Shown piece by piece: positions 1-8,761 of a stretch of DNA of 64,000 nt. The position numbers and the translations under genes were made by a program. Origin of the DNA: Micromonospora sp. ATCC 39149 (GTDB lineage Bacteria; Actinomycetota; Actinomycetes; Mycobacteriales; Micromonosporaceae). Each line of letters opens with the position of its first letter. The stretch's first letter is position 1. Below the pieces are notes generated by a model, which was not told the origin of the DNA, ran no database searches, and saw only the letters and a list, made by a program, of their open reading frames with translations. The stretch covers positions 2,771,663 to 2,835,662 of the forward strand of contig NZ_GG657738.1 in NCBI RefSeq assembly GCF_000158815.1, given 5' to 3'.

Positions 1-972
1 CAGCCCCTCCACCAGCCACCAGGTCTCCCGGCCCGGGTAACCCCGCTCGGGCAGGGACGCGGCGTGCGTCAGCTCGTGCCGGAGCAGGTCGTCGGCGCCG
101 GTGGCGGAGAGCTCGTCGGCGTTGAGCACCACCTCGTGGTGGCCGCCGCCGACGGTGACGGCGTACCCGCCGGTCCACTCCGGACGACCGCCGCCGTACC
201 AGCTCAGCCACTCCGCCTTCCCGGCGTAGAAGACCCGGTACCGGTCGGGCGGGGGCCCGGCGACCGCGTACCCGTCGGCGATCCGCGCCGCCGCCTCGGC
301 CTGCCGGAGCAAACCGGGAAGCTTCCCGCGCAGCGCCGGGGTGGTGGCCACGACGGTACGCGGGCCCACCGCGACGGTCAGGTCGCTCACCTCCCACGGC
401 CGGGTGCCGGTCTCGGCGGACCGGGACTCCTCCATGGCGACCAGCCGGACCTGCCCGCCGGAGTCCCGCCACCGGGTGCCGATGAGCACGGGGCTCGGCC
501 GGCAGCCGGGCACCACGAAGCAGTACTGGAAGCGGACCAGGATCCGCCACTCGTCGGGCCGCCCGGCGACGGTGGTCGGCAGGCCGGTCTGCTCGGGCCG
601 CCAGACGGTGACCCGCAGCGCCCGGAGGGCTGCGTACCGGCGGGTGAGGGCGGGGTGGGCGGCCGGCTCGGCGACGGCGAGGAACCCGGCCCGGTCGCCG
701 CCGAGCAGGGCGGCGGCCTGGCGGTCGAGCTGGCCGGAGATCCGCTCGCCGAGCTGCCGGGCGGCCTGGACCGCCGGGTCGTCGGAGGCGGCGGGCCCGA
801 GACGACCGATCGTCGGCCGGTCTGCGGCCTCGCGCAGCACCCCGGCCAGCAGCACCGTCGGCAGGCCGCAGGTGAGCAACAGCAGCACCACGCCGAGTGC
901 GGCCCGCAGTGGCCAGGGCTGACGCCGTCGCGGTTGGTCCCACCGGTGCATGCCGTCCAAGCCGTCGGTCAC
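1..972 (-). CDS. Membrane-anchored HExxH metallopeptidase-like protein (partial, C-terminus off the window)
   Basis: The frame is open from a GTG at 972 to the left edge, giving at least 324 codons with strong third-position GC. ATG 951, seven codons in, is an alternative start. A short basic N-terminus precedes one hydrophobic segment (about residues 22-45), so the protein is probably anchored with its body outside the cell. Near residue 299 the motif HELTH appears in the context LLRHELTHAAS, which fits the zinc ligands and catalytic Glu of a gluzincin such as the peptidase-MA-like group. The third ligand would lie beyond the window. Substrate and role are unknown. The next gene on this strand ends 83 bases upstream, so it may be a separate unit. 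Confidence 0.75.
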   Translation of the reverse strand, partial: MTDGLDGMHRWDQPRRRQPWPLRAALGVVLLLLTCGLPTVLLAGVLREAADRPTIGRLGPAASDDPAVQAARQLGERISGQLDRQAAALLGGDRAGFLAVAEPAAHPALTRRYAALRALRVTVWRPEQTGLPTTVAGRPDEWRILVRFQYCFVVPGCRPSPVLIGTRWRDSGGQVRLVAMEESRSAETGTRPWEVSDLTVAVGPRTVVATTPALRGKLPGLLRQAEAAARIADGYAVAGPPPDRYRVFYAGKAEWLSWYGGGRPEWTGGYAVTVGGGHHEVVLNADELSATGADDLLRHELTHAASLPERGYPGRETWWLVEGL

Positions 973-1055
973 CCGGCGAAGGGTACGACCTCCGGGCGGG
1001 TCGGGCGAACGCGCCACGGCCCGGCGGGCCACCGCCGGGGCGGGCCGGGCACCGG

Positions 1056-1628
1056 TCAGCCCCGCCCCGGCCAGGCACGGAACGCCACGTCGAGGCCGGC
1101 GACGAGTTGGTCGTACGAGCGGTCGACGTCGCGCGGCAGCCCGAAGCCGCCGGCCGCCTCCAGGGTGAGGAAGCCGTGCAGGGCGCTGCGGAGCATCCGG
1201 GTGGCGTCGACGGCGGCGTCGCCGTCCAGGCCGTACCCCCGCAGGATGGCGTAGATCGCGCCGACGGCCCGCTCGCTGGCGGCGACGTGGTCGGGGTCGC
1301 CCGCGTCGGGCGCGCGCTGCGCGGCGGAGTAGCGGCCGGGGTACCGGCGGGCGTAGTCGCGGAAGGCGGCGGCGACGGCGCGCAGCGCGTCGCCACCCGC
1401 GCGGCCGACGGCGGCTGCGGTGAACGCGTCGGCCAACTCGGCGGTGGCCAGCGCGGCGAGCTTCTGGGTCAGCGCGTCCGCGCCCTTCACGTGCTTGTAG
1501 AGGCTGGGCAGGGCGACGCCGAGCCGGCCGGCCAGCGCGGCGAGGGTGAGCCGGTCGAGGCCGACCTCGTCGGCGAGCCGGGCCGCCTCCCGCACCACGG
1601 CCTGCTGGTTGAGCCCGGCCCTAGGCAC
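1056..1628 (-). CDS. TetR/AcrR family transcriptional regulator
   Basis: A 190-residue repressor-type protein. Residues 8-55 form the TetR helix-turn-helix (RLTLAALAGRLGVALPSLYKHV). The rest is a helical ligand-binding domain with a WHG-like ending (SALHGFLTLEAAGGFGL). The start is a GTG at 1628 that overlaps the last codons of the upstream hydrolase gene by 8 bases, so the two are probably translationally coupled. The likely target is its own operon promoter, where a 14-base palindrome sits on the hydrolase start codon (2421-2434). The inducing ligand is unknown. Confidence 0.88.
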   Translation of the reverse strand: MPRAGLNQQAVVREAARLADEVGLDRLTLAALAGRLGVALPSLYKHVKGADALTQKLAALATAELADAFTAAAVGRAGGDALRAVAAAFRDYARRYPGRYSAAQRAPDAGDPDHVAASERAVGAIYAILRGYGLDGDAAVDATRMLRSALHGFLTLEAAGGFGLPRDVDRSYDQLVAGLDVAFRAWPGRG

Positions 1629-2421
1629 CGGCGGTGGCCTTCAGGAAGGCGACGAGCTGGGCGGCGGTTTCGGCCGGCCGGTCGGCGTGCGGGTAGTGGC
1701 CGGAGTCGTCGATCATCCGCGCCTCGGCGGTGGCGAAGAGCCGCCGGGCGGCGCGGGCCTCGGCACCGGGGTCGGGGAAGTCGGGATCCTTCGCGCCCAT
1801 CAGCACGAGGACCGGCTGGCGCACCTCGCGGGCCCGCGTGGTCCAGCGCGGCTCGACCGGGGCCGCCACCCCGCGCATCGCCGTCATCCGGCCGGGTTCG
1901 CGCAGGTTGGCCACCATCGCCTTCCGGTACGCGGCGTAGTCCGCCGGTCGGCCGCAGGGAAAGAGGCTGCGGTGGAACATGCCGAACAGTCGAGGGCTGC
2001 GCAGCACCGCCGCCACGGCCAGCCGCACGACCGGGTTCAGCTTCGGCTCGGCGACGAACGCGCCCACCTGGACGATCGCGCGGACCAGTTCGGGGGCGTC
2101 GGCGGCGGCGAAGACCACGGCGGCACCGCTGGAGGAGCTACCGAGCAGCGTGGCGGGGCCGCCGCCGAGGGCGCGGACGACGGCCAGCAGGTCGGCGCCG
2201 ACCTCGGCCGGGGCGTACGTCGGCCAGCCGGAGCTGGACGCGCCGTGCCCGCGCACGTCCACCGCCGCCACCCGGTAGCCGGCGTCGACCAGCAGCGGGA
2301 CCAGGTGGCGGAAGGCCGCCCGGTTCTCCCCCATGCCGTGCGAGAGGATCACCAGCGGGCCGTCCCCGTGCACCTCGTAGGCGATCCGCCCGCCGTCCCG
2401 CTCCACCTGGCTAATGTTCAT
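1621..2421 (-). CDS. Alpha/beta-fold hydrolase
   Basis: A 266-residue soluble hydrolase. Visible motifs are the oxyanion loop ILSHGMGENRAAF, the DVRGHGAS strand, a nucleophile elbow GSSSSG near residue 117, an acid in MGAKDPDFPDP and the catalytic histidine in DDSGHYPHADRP. That is a complete Ser-Asp-His set. It is the first gene of a two-gene operon with a TetR regulator whose start overlaps its stop. The ATG at 2421 has no Shine-Dalgarno sequence; a well-spaced promoter ends 7 bases before it, suggesting a leaderless mRNA. Substrate cannot be told from sequence. Confidence 0.87.
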   Translation of the reverse strand: MNISQVERDGGRIAYEVHGDGPLVILSHGMGENRAAFRHLVPLLVDAGYRVAAVDVRGHGASSSGWPTYAPAEVGADLLAVVRALGGGPATLLGSSSSGAAVVFAAADAPELVRAIVQVGAFVAEPKLNPVVRLAVAAVLRSPRLFGMFHRSLFPCGRPADYAAYRKAMVANLREPGRMTAMRGVAAPVEPRWTTRAREVRQPVLVLMGAKDPDFPDPGAEARAARRLFATAEARMIDDSGHYPHADRPAETAAQLVAFLKATAGA

Positions 2422-2457
2422 AGCTTAAAAGCTAGCCTGGTTAGCCAAACTTGACAA
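2421..2457 (-). promoter_or_regulatory. Leaderless promoter with overlapping palindrome (likely TetR operator)
   Basis: Reading the minus strand, TTGTCA (2452-2457) is followed after 17 bases by TAGCTT (2429-2434), and 7 bases later comes the A of the ATG at 2421. A perfect inverted repeat TAGCTT-AA-AAGCTA covers 2421-2434, overlapping the -10 and the start. CTTGAC occurs twice just upstream (plus strand, 2450-2464). The neighbouring TetR protein is the obvious candidate binder; that assignment is inference. Confidence 0.6.
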
Positions 2458-2487
2458 GCTTGACCTCAAGCCGACGTGGGGTCGCGG

Positions 2488-3408
2488 TCACTTCTTCGAC
2501 ATCAGGGCCCGGCCGAAGAAGGCCAGGTTCGCGGGGCGCTCGGCGAGCCGGCGCATGAGGTAGCCGTACCAGTCGGTTCCGTACGGCAGGTAGGTGCGCA
2601 CGGTGTAGCCGTCACCGACCAGTCGGGCCTGCTCCTCCGGCCGGATGCCGTAGAGCATCTGGAACTCGAACCGGTCCGGCCCCCGGTCGAACCAGCGCGC
2701 CCGGTCCTCGCCGATGGCGATCAGGCGCGGGTCGTGGGTGGCCAGCATCGGGTACCCGTCGCCGGACATCAGGATGTTCAGACAGCGCACGTACGACTTG
2801 TCCACCTCGCGGGCGGCCTGGTATGCCACCGACTCCGGCTCCCGGTACGCGCCCTTGCACAGCCGCACCCGGGACCCGGCGTACGCCAGCTCGCGGCAGT
2901 CGGACTCGGTCCGCCGCAGGTACGCCTGGAGCACCGCCCCCGTCGACGGGAAGTCCTTACGGAGCCGGGCCAGGGTGTCCAGCGTCGAGTCGGTGGTGGT
3001 GTGGTCCTCCATGTCAAGGGTGACCGTGGTGCCCGCCGCCTCCGCCGCCACGCAGATCGCCCGCGCGTTGTCGTACGCGAGCTGCTCGTCGAACCGCTGG
3101 CCGAGCGCGGAGAGCTTCACGCTGACCTCGGCGGCCGGGGTGAGCCCGGCATCGGACAGCAGCGTCAGAAGTTTCAGGTACTCGTCCCGGGTGGCGATGG
3201 CCTGCTCACCGGTGACGGTGTCCTCCCCGAGGTTGTCGAGGGTGACCGCGAGGCCGTCGGCGACGAGTTCACGGGTCGCCCGCAACGCGTCGTCGGTGCC
3301 GGCGCCGGCGACGAACCGGCGGACGACGTCCCGGGTGAACGGGGCCGTCGCGACGAGCCGCTCAACCTGGGATGACCGGGACGCGGCAAGGATGACGGAA
3401 CGGAGCAT
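2488..3408 (-). CDS. Proline dehydrogenase (monofunctional, PutA-type catalytic barrel)
   Basis: A 306-residue flavoenzyme of the size usual for stand-alone ProDH. It oxidises proline to pyrroline-5-carboxylate using FAD. Family signatures are VSVKLSALG, LQAYLRRTESD, VRLCKGAYREPES, FEFQMLYGIR and the C-terminal YLPYGTDWYGYLMRRLAERPAN helix that contacts substrate and flavin. No P5C dehydrogenase gene is next to it here. The ATG at 3408 lies 6 bases after TACGCT (minus strand, 3415-3420), a leaderless-type arrangement. It is divergent from the lipoprotein gene at 3506. Confidence 0.93.
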   Translation of the reverse strand: MLRSVILAASRSSQVERLVATAPFTRDVVRRFVAGAGTDDALRATRELVADGLAVTLDNLGEDTVTGEQAIATRDEYLKLLTLLSDAGLTPAAEVSVKLSALGQRFDEQLAYDNARAICVAAEAAGTTVTLDMEDHTTTDSTLDTLARLRKDFPSTGAVLQAYLRRTESDCRELAYAGSRVRLCKGAYREPESVAYQAAREVDKSYVRCLNILMSGDGYPMLATHDPRLIAIGEDRARWFDRGPDRFEFQMLYGIRPEEQARLVGDGYTVRTYLPYGTDWYGYLMRRLAERPANLAFFGRALMSKK

Positions 3409-3505
3409 AAGCTGAGCGTAACGCCCGAGGGCGCCATCCCGCCGGGCGGCAGCACCGCCAAGCCCCGGCGCGGGTGACGTGGCGCGGATCGGCTACAACG
3501 ATGCC

Positions 3506-3793
3506 GTGGAACAACGCCCCCGACGCCGGCTCCGGTCGGCCACCGTGCAGCTCGGCGCGCTGACCGCCCTCGCGCTCGCCCTCTCCGGCTGCAACACGTC
3601 CTCCGCCGACGACGATGACGACGACGACTGCGCGCTCGGGCCGGTCGGCGGCGGGACGACCGTGGCGTTGGCGATGCACGTGCCGGCCACCGCCGCCACC
3701 ACCGACGCCGCGCGCGCCGGCTCCCGACCGGTCGCCGCGGCCGTGCCGGAGCGCGGCGGCTTCGGCACCCACCTCGCCTCCTGCGGCGGCTGA
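3506..3793 (+). CDS. Small acidic lipoprotein, partner of the ATP-grasp gene downstream
   Basis: About 95 residues. A basic start and hydrophobic stretch end in a lipobox (LALSGC; Cys near residue 29 from the GTG at 3506), so it should be an exported lipoprotein. It is followed by a run of seven aspartates and a Gly/Ala-rich tail. GTG 3479 would add nine codons, but 3506 puts the signal peptide at the start. Its TGA is separated by one base from the GTG of the next gene. A lipoprotein (YgiB/DUF1190) also precedes the homologous ygiC gene in enterobacteria. The pairing is similar; sequence homology to YgiB is not evident to me. Confidence 0.65.
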   Translation: MEQRPRRRLRSATVQLGALTALALALSGCNTSSADDDDDDDCALGPVGGGTTVALAMHVPATAATTDAARAGSRPVAAAVPERGGFGTHLASCGG

Positions 3794-3794
3794 C

Positions 3795-4961
3795 GTGCGG
3801 CGCGAGGCGGCCACCCCGCGCCCGGGCTGGGACGCCACCGTCCGCTCGCAGGGCCTGGTCTACGTCGACACGGAGCTGCCCGACGGCGGAATCATGTCGT
3901 ACTGGGACGAAACCGCCGCGTACGTCCTCGGCCTGGAGGAGGTGCTTCGGCTGGAGGAGGCGACCGCCGAGCTGCACCGAATGTGCGTCGCCGCCGCCGA
4001 GCACGTGGTGGCCCGGGGCCGGTACGCGGAGTTCGGCATCCCCGATTGGGCGGCCGAGGCGGTGGCCCGCTCGCTGCGCGAGGCCCCGCCGAGCCTCTAC
4101 GGCCGGTTCGACCTCTGCTACGACGGCAGTTGGCCGCCGAAGCTGCTGGAGTACAACGCCGACACCCCCACCTCGCTGGTCGAGGCGAGCATCGTGCAGT
4201 GGTTCTGGCTGGAGGAGACCCACCCGGAGGCGGACCAGTGGAACAGCCTGCACGAGCGCCTCGTCGCGGCCTGGGCGCGGATCGGCGCGGGCCTGCACGA
4301 CGGGCAGGTGCACGTGGCCTGGTCGGGCGAGGAGGAGTCGGGCGAGGACCAGATCACGGCCGGGTACCTGGCCGAGACCGCCCGGCAGGCGGGGCTGAAG
4401 GCGGAACTGCTGCCGATCCAGGACATCGGGTGGGACGGCCGGCGCTTCGTCGACGCCGCCGACCGGCCGGTCACCACCTGCTTCAAGCTCTACCCGTGGG
4501 AGTGGATGCTCGCCGAACCGTACGGGCCACTGGCGCTGGAGCCGGGCACCCCGACCACCTGGATCGAGCCGGCGTGGAAGCTGCTGCTGTCCAACAAGGC
4601 GCTGCTCGCCGTGCTCTGGGAGCTGTACCCCGGGCACGAGTACCTGCTGCCCGCGTACCTCGACTCGCCGCGCGGGATGACCGAGTACGTGGCGAAGCCG
4701 CTGCTCGGCCGGGAGGGCGGGTCGGTACGGATCGTCACGGCCGGCGGTGAGGTCAGCAACCCGGGTGACTACGGCGACGAGGGATTCTGCTACCAGGAGT
4801 TCCGGGCCCTGCCGCGCTTCGACGGCAGCCACGTGGTGTTGGGCAGTTGGATCGTCGACGGCGGGCCGGCCGGCGCCGGCCTGCGGGAGAGCGCGAGCCT
4901 CATCACCGACAACTACGCCCGGTTCTTGCCACACTACATCGACACGCCGCGACTCCCGTGA
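3795..4961 (+). CDS. Glutathionylspermidine synthase-like ATP-grasp ligase (YgiC/YjfC type)
   Basis: 388 residues, matching the stand-alone synthetase domain of the glutathionylspermidine synthase family and lacking the amidase half of E. coli Gsp. Family features include YVLGLEEVLRLEEAT, the LLEYNADTPTSLVEASIVQWFW nucleotide-binding region, WSGEEESGEDQITAGYLAETA, and YVAKPLLGREGGSVRIV towards the C-terminus, an ATP-grasp loop. It would ligate an amine to a carboxylate at the expense of ATP. The start is the GTG at 3795, one base after the lipoprotein stop. The true substrate is unknown, since an organism of this type makes mycothiol and not glutathione. Confidence 0.85.
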   Translation: MRREAATPRPGWDATVRSQGLVYVDTELPDGGIMSYWDETAAYVLGLEEVLRLEEATAELHRMCVAAAEHVVARGRYAEFGIPDWAAEAVARSLREAPPSLYGRFDLCYDGSWPPKLLEYNADTPTSLVEASIVQWFWLEETHPEADQWNSLHERLVAAWARIGAGLHDGQVHVAWSGEEESGEDQITAGYLAETARQAGLKAELLPIQDIGWDGRRFVDAADRPVTTCFKLYPWEWMLAEPYGPLALEPGTPTTWIEPAWKLLLSNKALLAVLWELYPGHEYLLPAYLDSPRGMTEYVAKPLLGREGGSVRIVTAGGEVSNPGDYGDEGFCYQEFRALPRFDGSHVVLGSWIVDGGPAGAGLRESASLITDNYARFLPHYIDTPRLP

Positions 4962-4979
4962 GTCGTCTACCGTTGTGGG

Positions 4980-5552
4980 GTGAACTTCGACGCGTACGCC
5001 CGGACCGGGGTTGACCTCGTCAACGCCCGGCTGGACGACCTCGACGACCTGCGGGCCCTCTTCCCCGACGAGAACGCGTGGATGCGCGACGAGGTCGCGG
5101 ACCGGGACCTGGCGATCTTCCGGCGGGCGCAGAAGCGCCTGCGGGACATCTTCGACTATGGCACCTCGGGGCGTGACGCCCAGGCGGTGGCCGAGTTGAA
5201 CGCGCTGCTGGAGGCGTATCCGGTGCAGCCGCGCATCTCCGGCCACGACTCCAGCGACTGGCACATGCACGTCACCAGCCGGGGCGCGTCGGTGAGCGCG
5301 GAGTACCTGGCCGGCGCGGTGTGGGGCCTGTCGGTGTGGCTCTGCCAGTACGGCAGCGCCCGGTTCGGGGTCTGCGCCGACGAGCGCTGCGGCAACGTCT
5401 ACCTGGACACCTCGTCGAACTGCTGCCGGCGGTTCTGCTCGGAGCGCTGCGCCACCCGCTCGCACGTGGCCGCGCACCGGGCCCGCAAGCGCGCGGCGAT
5501 CGGCGAGCAGCAGGCCACCGCCCCGGCCCCTGCGCTGACCCCGGTGAGCTGA
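4980..5552 (+). CDS. CGNR zinc-finger regulator (ABATE domain)
   Basis: 190 residues. The N-terminal 130 residues form the ABATE region seen in putative stress-responsive regulators. The C-terminus has the CGNR zinc finger: CADERCGNVYLDTS followed by CCRRFCSERCATRSHVAAHR, with paired cysteines for one zinc and a basic helix for DNA. The GTG at 4980 follows the previous stop by 18 bases, so it probably belongs to the same transcript. Targets are unknown. Confidence 0.88.
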   Translation: MNFDAYARTGVDLVNARLDDLDDLRALFPDENAWMRDEVADRDLAIFRRAQKRLRDIFDYGTSGRDAQAVAELNALLEAYPVQPRISGHDSSDWHMHVTSRGASVSAEYLAGAVWGLSVWLCQYGSARFGVCADERCGNVYLDTSSNCCRRFCSERCATRSHVAAHRARKRAAIGEQQATAPAPALTPVS

Positions 5553-5609
5553 GACGCGCCAGCCCGGCTGCTCCACCGGGCCCGGTGGAGCAGCCGGGCC
5601 CGAGGCGGT

Positions 5610-6416
5610 TCAGGCGTCGACCGGGGACGGGGCGGTCAGGTGCGCGCGGGCGAACTCCAGGGCCTCGCGCAGGTCCGCCTCGCGGTCGGCACGGCTCTTC
5701 GCGCCCCGCGTGGTGACCTCCACGGCCACCGAGCCGGTGAAACCGCGCCCGGCCAGCGAGCGGAGCAGCTCGCCGCAGGGCTGGCCGCCGCGCCCCGGCA
5801 CCAGGTGCTCGTCGCGCCCCTCGCCGGTGCCGTCGCCGAGGTGCACGTGGGCGAGGCCCGTGCCCATCCGGTCGGCCATGGCCAGCGCGTCGGTGTGCGA
5901 CGCGGCGCAGTGCGACAGGTCGAGCGTGTACGACGGGTAGCCGGTCTCGGTGGGGTCCCACCCGGGGACGTACGGGACGAACTGCCGGCCGGCCATCCGC
6001 ACCGGATACATGTTCTCCACCGCGAAGCGCAGCCCGCCGAACCTCCCGGCGACCTGGTCCAGCCCGTCGGCGAAGTTGCGGGCGTAGTCGCGCTGCCAGG
6101 TGAACGGCGGGTGCACCACGACGGTGGGCGCCTCCAGGGTCTCCGCCAGCTCGGCGGCCCGGCGCAGTCGCTCCCACGGGTCGGTGCTCCACACCCGTTG
6201 GGTGACCAGCAGGCAGGGCGCGTGGACGGAGAGCACCGGCACGCCGTAGTGCTCGGCGAGGCCGCGCAGCGCGCCGGCGTCCTGGCTGACGGCGTCCGTC
6301 CAGACCATCACCTCGATGCCGTCGTACCCGAGCGCCGCGGCGAGTTGGAACGCCGCCGCGGTCCGCTCAGGGAACACCGAGGACGTGGACAGGAGCACCG
6401 GGACGCGGGAAGTCAC
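5610..6416 (-). CDS. Sugar phosphate isomerase/epimerase family TIM-barrel protein
   Basis: 268 residues of the xylose-isomerase-like/AP endonuclease 2 fold. Visible elements include [61 protein letters not shown] and [11 protein letters not shown]; the His/Glu/Asp residues on these strands are typical metal ligands. It may act on a sugar or inositol derivative, but no substrate can be assigned. I recall the same neighbour next to ppx in mycobacteria (Rv0496-Rv0498), which fits the Ppx gene just upstream here. Confidence 0.85.
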   Translation of the reverse strand: MTSRVPVLLSTSSVFPERTAAAFQLAAALGYDGIEVMVWTDAVSQDAGALRGLAEHYGVPVLSVHAPCLLVTQRVWSTDPWERLRRAAELAETLEAPTVVVHPPFTWQRDYARNFADGLDQVAGRFGGLRFAVENMYPVRMAGRQFVPYVPGWDPTETGYPSYTLDLSHCAASHTDALAMADRMGTGLAHVHLGDGTGEGRDEHLVPGRGGQPCGELLRSLAGRGFTGSVAVEVTTRGAKSRADREADLREALEFARAHLTAPSPVDA

Positions 6417-6523
6417 AGCTGCCAGGGTAGCCCGGCGGACGTTGCGACATCGTGACGAGCAATCGCAAATCGCCCGTATCGCAGCATGGGGTCGCCGGGT
6501 CGTTACATTCCATCACCTCGCGC

Positions 6524-7468
6524 TCAGCCCTCGGTGAGTCGGTCGAGCTGACGCAGGATGACCCCCTCCCGCAGCGCCCACGGGCAGATGTCCAGCGCGG
6601 GCACGTCGAGCCGGCGCATCACCGCCTCGGCCACCACCGCACCGGCCAGTAGCTGATGTGCGCGGTCGACGCTCACCCCCTCCAGCGCGCACAGGTGGCG
6701 CGGCGGGATGTGCCGGACGAACCCGAGCACCTGCCGCAGGCCGTCCCGGGTCAGGCTGCGCCGGACCCACAGCCCGGCCCCGGAGGGGGCCGCCCCGGCC
6801 AGCCGGGCCAGGGTGCGGAACGTCTTCGAGGTGGCCACCGGGCGTTCCCAGGCCACCTCGGCCATCTTCTCCACCACCGGATCGAGCAGCCCGTCGACGT
6901 ACTCCCGGAGCTCCTCCACGGCCCTCGCCGGCGGCGGTTCCGTGCTGCCAGGGTCGACCCGCAGCCGGTCCCGGGTCAGCCGGCCCGCGCCGAGCGGCAG
7001 GGAGACCGCGACGTCCGGGTCCTCGTCGATACCGGCGGCGATCTCCAACGACCCGCCGCCGATGTCCAACGCGAGTAGCCGGCCCGCCGACCAGCCGAAC
7101 CAGCGCCGGACCGCGAGGAACGTCATCCGCGCCTCGTCCGCGCCGGAGAGCACCTCCAGCCGTACGCCGGTGGCCTCGCGCACCCGGGCCAACACCTCGG
7201 CCACGTTGGTGGCGTCACGCACGGCGGAGGTGGCGAAGGCGAGCAGGTGGTCGCTGCCCAGCCGGGTCGCCGAGGCGCGGGCCGCGCTGACCGCCTTGAC
7301 CAGCCCGTCCGCCCCGGCCTCGGCGAGCGCCCCGTCCGGGCCGATCTGCTCGGCGAGCCGGAGCACCACCTTCTCCGAGTGCGCCGGCCAGGGGTGCGCG
7401 CCGTGGTGGGCGTCGACCACCAGCAGGTGCACGGTATTGGAACCGACGTCGAGGACTCCCAGTCGCAT
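6524..7468 (-). CDS. Ppx/GppA exopolyphosphatase-type phosphatase
   Basis: 314 residues, the short form without the C-terminal HD domain. ASKHA-fold signatures are [18 protein letters not shown] (phosphate-1 loop), [12 protein letters not shown], the acidic [12 protein letters not shown] and [15 protein letters not shown] (phosphate-2 loop). It should hydrolyse inorganic polyphosphate or pppGpp in the cytoplasm. The ATG at 7468 is favoured because the protein begins directly with the first glycine-rich loop. It is divergent from the Cys-rich gene at 7544. Confidence 0.92.
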   Translation of the reverse strand: MRLGVLDVGSNTVHLLVVDAHHGAHPWPAHSEKVVLRLAEQIGPDGALAEAGADGLVKAVSAARASATRLGSDHLLAFATSAVRDATNVAEVLARVREATGVRLEVLSGADEARMTFLAVRRWFGWSAGRLLALDIGGGSLEIAAGIDEDPDVAVSLPLGAGRLTRDRLRVDPGSTEPPPARAVEELREYVDGLLDPVVEKMAEVAWERPVATSKTFRTLARLAGAAPSGAGLWVRRSLTRDGLRQVLGFVRHIPPRHLCALEGVSVDRAHQLLAGAVVAEAVMRRLDVPALDICPWALREGVILRQLDRLTEG

Positions 7469-7543
7469 GGTGAAGACAGTAGGGCCTGGCCGATTCGGCG
7501 GCTCGCCGGTGCGACCGGGGACACCGGGCGTACGCTGGTCCGA

Positions 7544-8350
7544 GTGACGAGCCAGATCGAGATTCAGGTCCTGGTGAACGACCCCGACGACCCGCGCAGC
7601 AGCGAGGTGGGGCTGGACTTTCCCCGGGAGTGGATCGAGTTCGTCGACCCGGCCGACGCCACGCACGTGATCCGGGCGGACCTGACCTGGCTGCTGTCCC
7701 GCTGGACCTGCGTGTTCGGCCGGGGCTGCCACGGCATCGTCGCCGGCCGGGCGGCCGACGGCTGCTGCTCGCACGGCGCTTTCTTCACCGACGCAGACGA
7801 CGAGAAGCGGGTCCGCGCGGCGGTCAAGCGGCTCACCCCGCAGCACTGGCAGCACTTTCGGCGTGGGATCAAGAACTGGACCGAAAGCGACACGGTCGAC
7901 GGCAAGACCCCAGCGCGGCGCACCGCCACCCGCGCCGCCGACGCCCCGTGCGTGTTCCTCAACGACGCCGACTTTCCCGGCGGGGGCGGCTGCGCGCTGC
8001 ACGCCCAGGCCCTGCGCGACGGGGTGCACCCGCTGGAGTACAAGCCGGACGTCTGCTGGCAGCTGCCGATCCGCCGGGACCAGGAGTGGCACCGGCGGCC
8101 GGACGACACGAAGGTGCTGGTTTCCACGCTGGCCGAGTTCGACCGGCGGGGCTGGGGCGCGGGCGGGCACGACCTCGACTGGTGGTGCACCTCGTCGACG
8201 GACGCGCACGTCGGCACCGAGCCGATGTACGTCTCGTACGGCCCGGAGCTGACCGCGCTGGTCGGCGCGGAGGCGTACGCGAAGCTCGCGGAGCTGTGCG
8301 CGGCCCGGCTGCGGCAGGGCCAGGTCGCCCCCCACCCGGCCAGCGCGTAG
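7544..8350 (+). CDS. Conserved cysteine-rich protein, possible metal or Fe-S binder
   Basis: 268 residues, not recognised with a function. Cysteines cluster in conserved-looking settings: [12 protein letters not shown] and [12 protein letters not shown] (near residues 62-82), [33 protein letters not shown] and [12 protein letters not shown]. The spacing resembles YkgJ/DUF3109-type CxnC proteins that bind zinc or an Fe-S cluster. No signal peptide or membrane helix. GTG 7544 is the first good start of the coding-biased part. In mycobacteria a conserved hypothetical gene (Rv0495c) also sits divergent from ppx, and this may be its counterpart. Confidence 0.72.
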   Translation: MTSQIEIQVLVNDPDDPRSSEVGLDFPREWIEFVDPADATHVIRADLTWLLSRWTCVFGRGCHGIVAGRAADGCCSHGAFFTDADDEKRVRAAVKRLTPQHWQHFRRGIKNWTESDTVDGKTPARRTATRAADAPCVFLNDADFPGGGGCALHAQALRDGVHPLEYKPDVCWQLPIRRDQEWHRRPDDTKVLVSTLAEFDRRGWGAGGHDLDWWCTSSTDAHVGTEPMYVSYGPELTALVGAEAYAKLAELCAARLRQGQVAPHPASA

Positions 8351-8368
8351 GGAAAGCGGCTCAGCAGC

Positions 8369-8761
8369 TCAGCCGGCCTTGACGGCCAGCACCGGGCAGG
8401 GGACCCGGAGCAGGATCTCCTGCGCCGTCGACCCCATGATCAGCTTGCCGACGGGGGTACGGTGCCGGACGCCGATCACCACCAGCGACACGTTCTCCGT
8501 CTCGACGATGTCGACGATCTCCTCGGCTGCGTCGCGGCCCCGCACGAGCTGCCGCATCGTGTGCGGCACCCCGGCGGCGGTCAGCTCGCGGGCCACCCGG
8601 TCCAGGTCGGGTTCCTGGGCGAAACGCGGGTCCACGTACGCGTCGCCGCGCGAGGTGTTCACCACCAGCACCGGCTCGTCGCGGAACCGGGCCTGCTCCA
8701 CGGCGGCCCGCAGCGCCGCCTCGCCCAGCGCCGAGGGCACGTACCCCACCAACACCGTCAT
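8369..8761 (-). CDS. Universal stress protein (UspA fold), last gene of the tct operon
   Basis: 130 residues with one Usp domain. It begins [20 protein letters not shown], and the nucleotide loop is near the end: [36 protein letters not shown], where the G-x2-G-x9-G-S/T pattern implies ATP binding. Its ATG at 8761 overlaps the TGA of tctA (ATGA), so it is translated as part of the transporter operon. A Usp partner of a Tct system may signal substrate or energy status; this is inference. Confidence 0.9.
   Translation of the reverse strand: MTVLVGYVPSALGEAALRAAVEQARFRDEPVLVVNTSRGDAYVDPRFAQEPDLDRVARELTAAGVPHTMRQLVRGRDAAEEIVDIVETENVSLVVIGVRHRTPVGKLIMGSTAQEILLRVPCPVLAVKAG

Noticed and set aside
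64..1254. A 396-codon plus-strand gene at the left edge
   Set aside because: Gly/Pro/Arg-rich shadow of the minus-strand HELTH protein and the TetR gene.
3174..5576. A minus-strand open frame of 800 codons
   Set aside because: It covers the lipoprotein, ATP-grasp and CGNR genes on the plus strand and encodes no recognisable domain; a shadow of GC-rich coding DNA.
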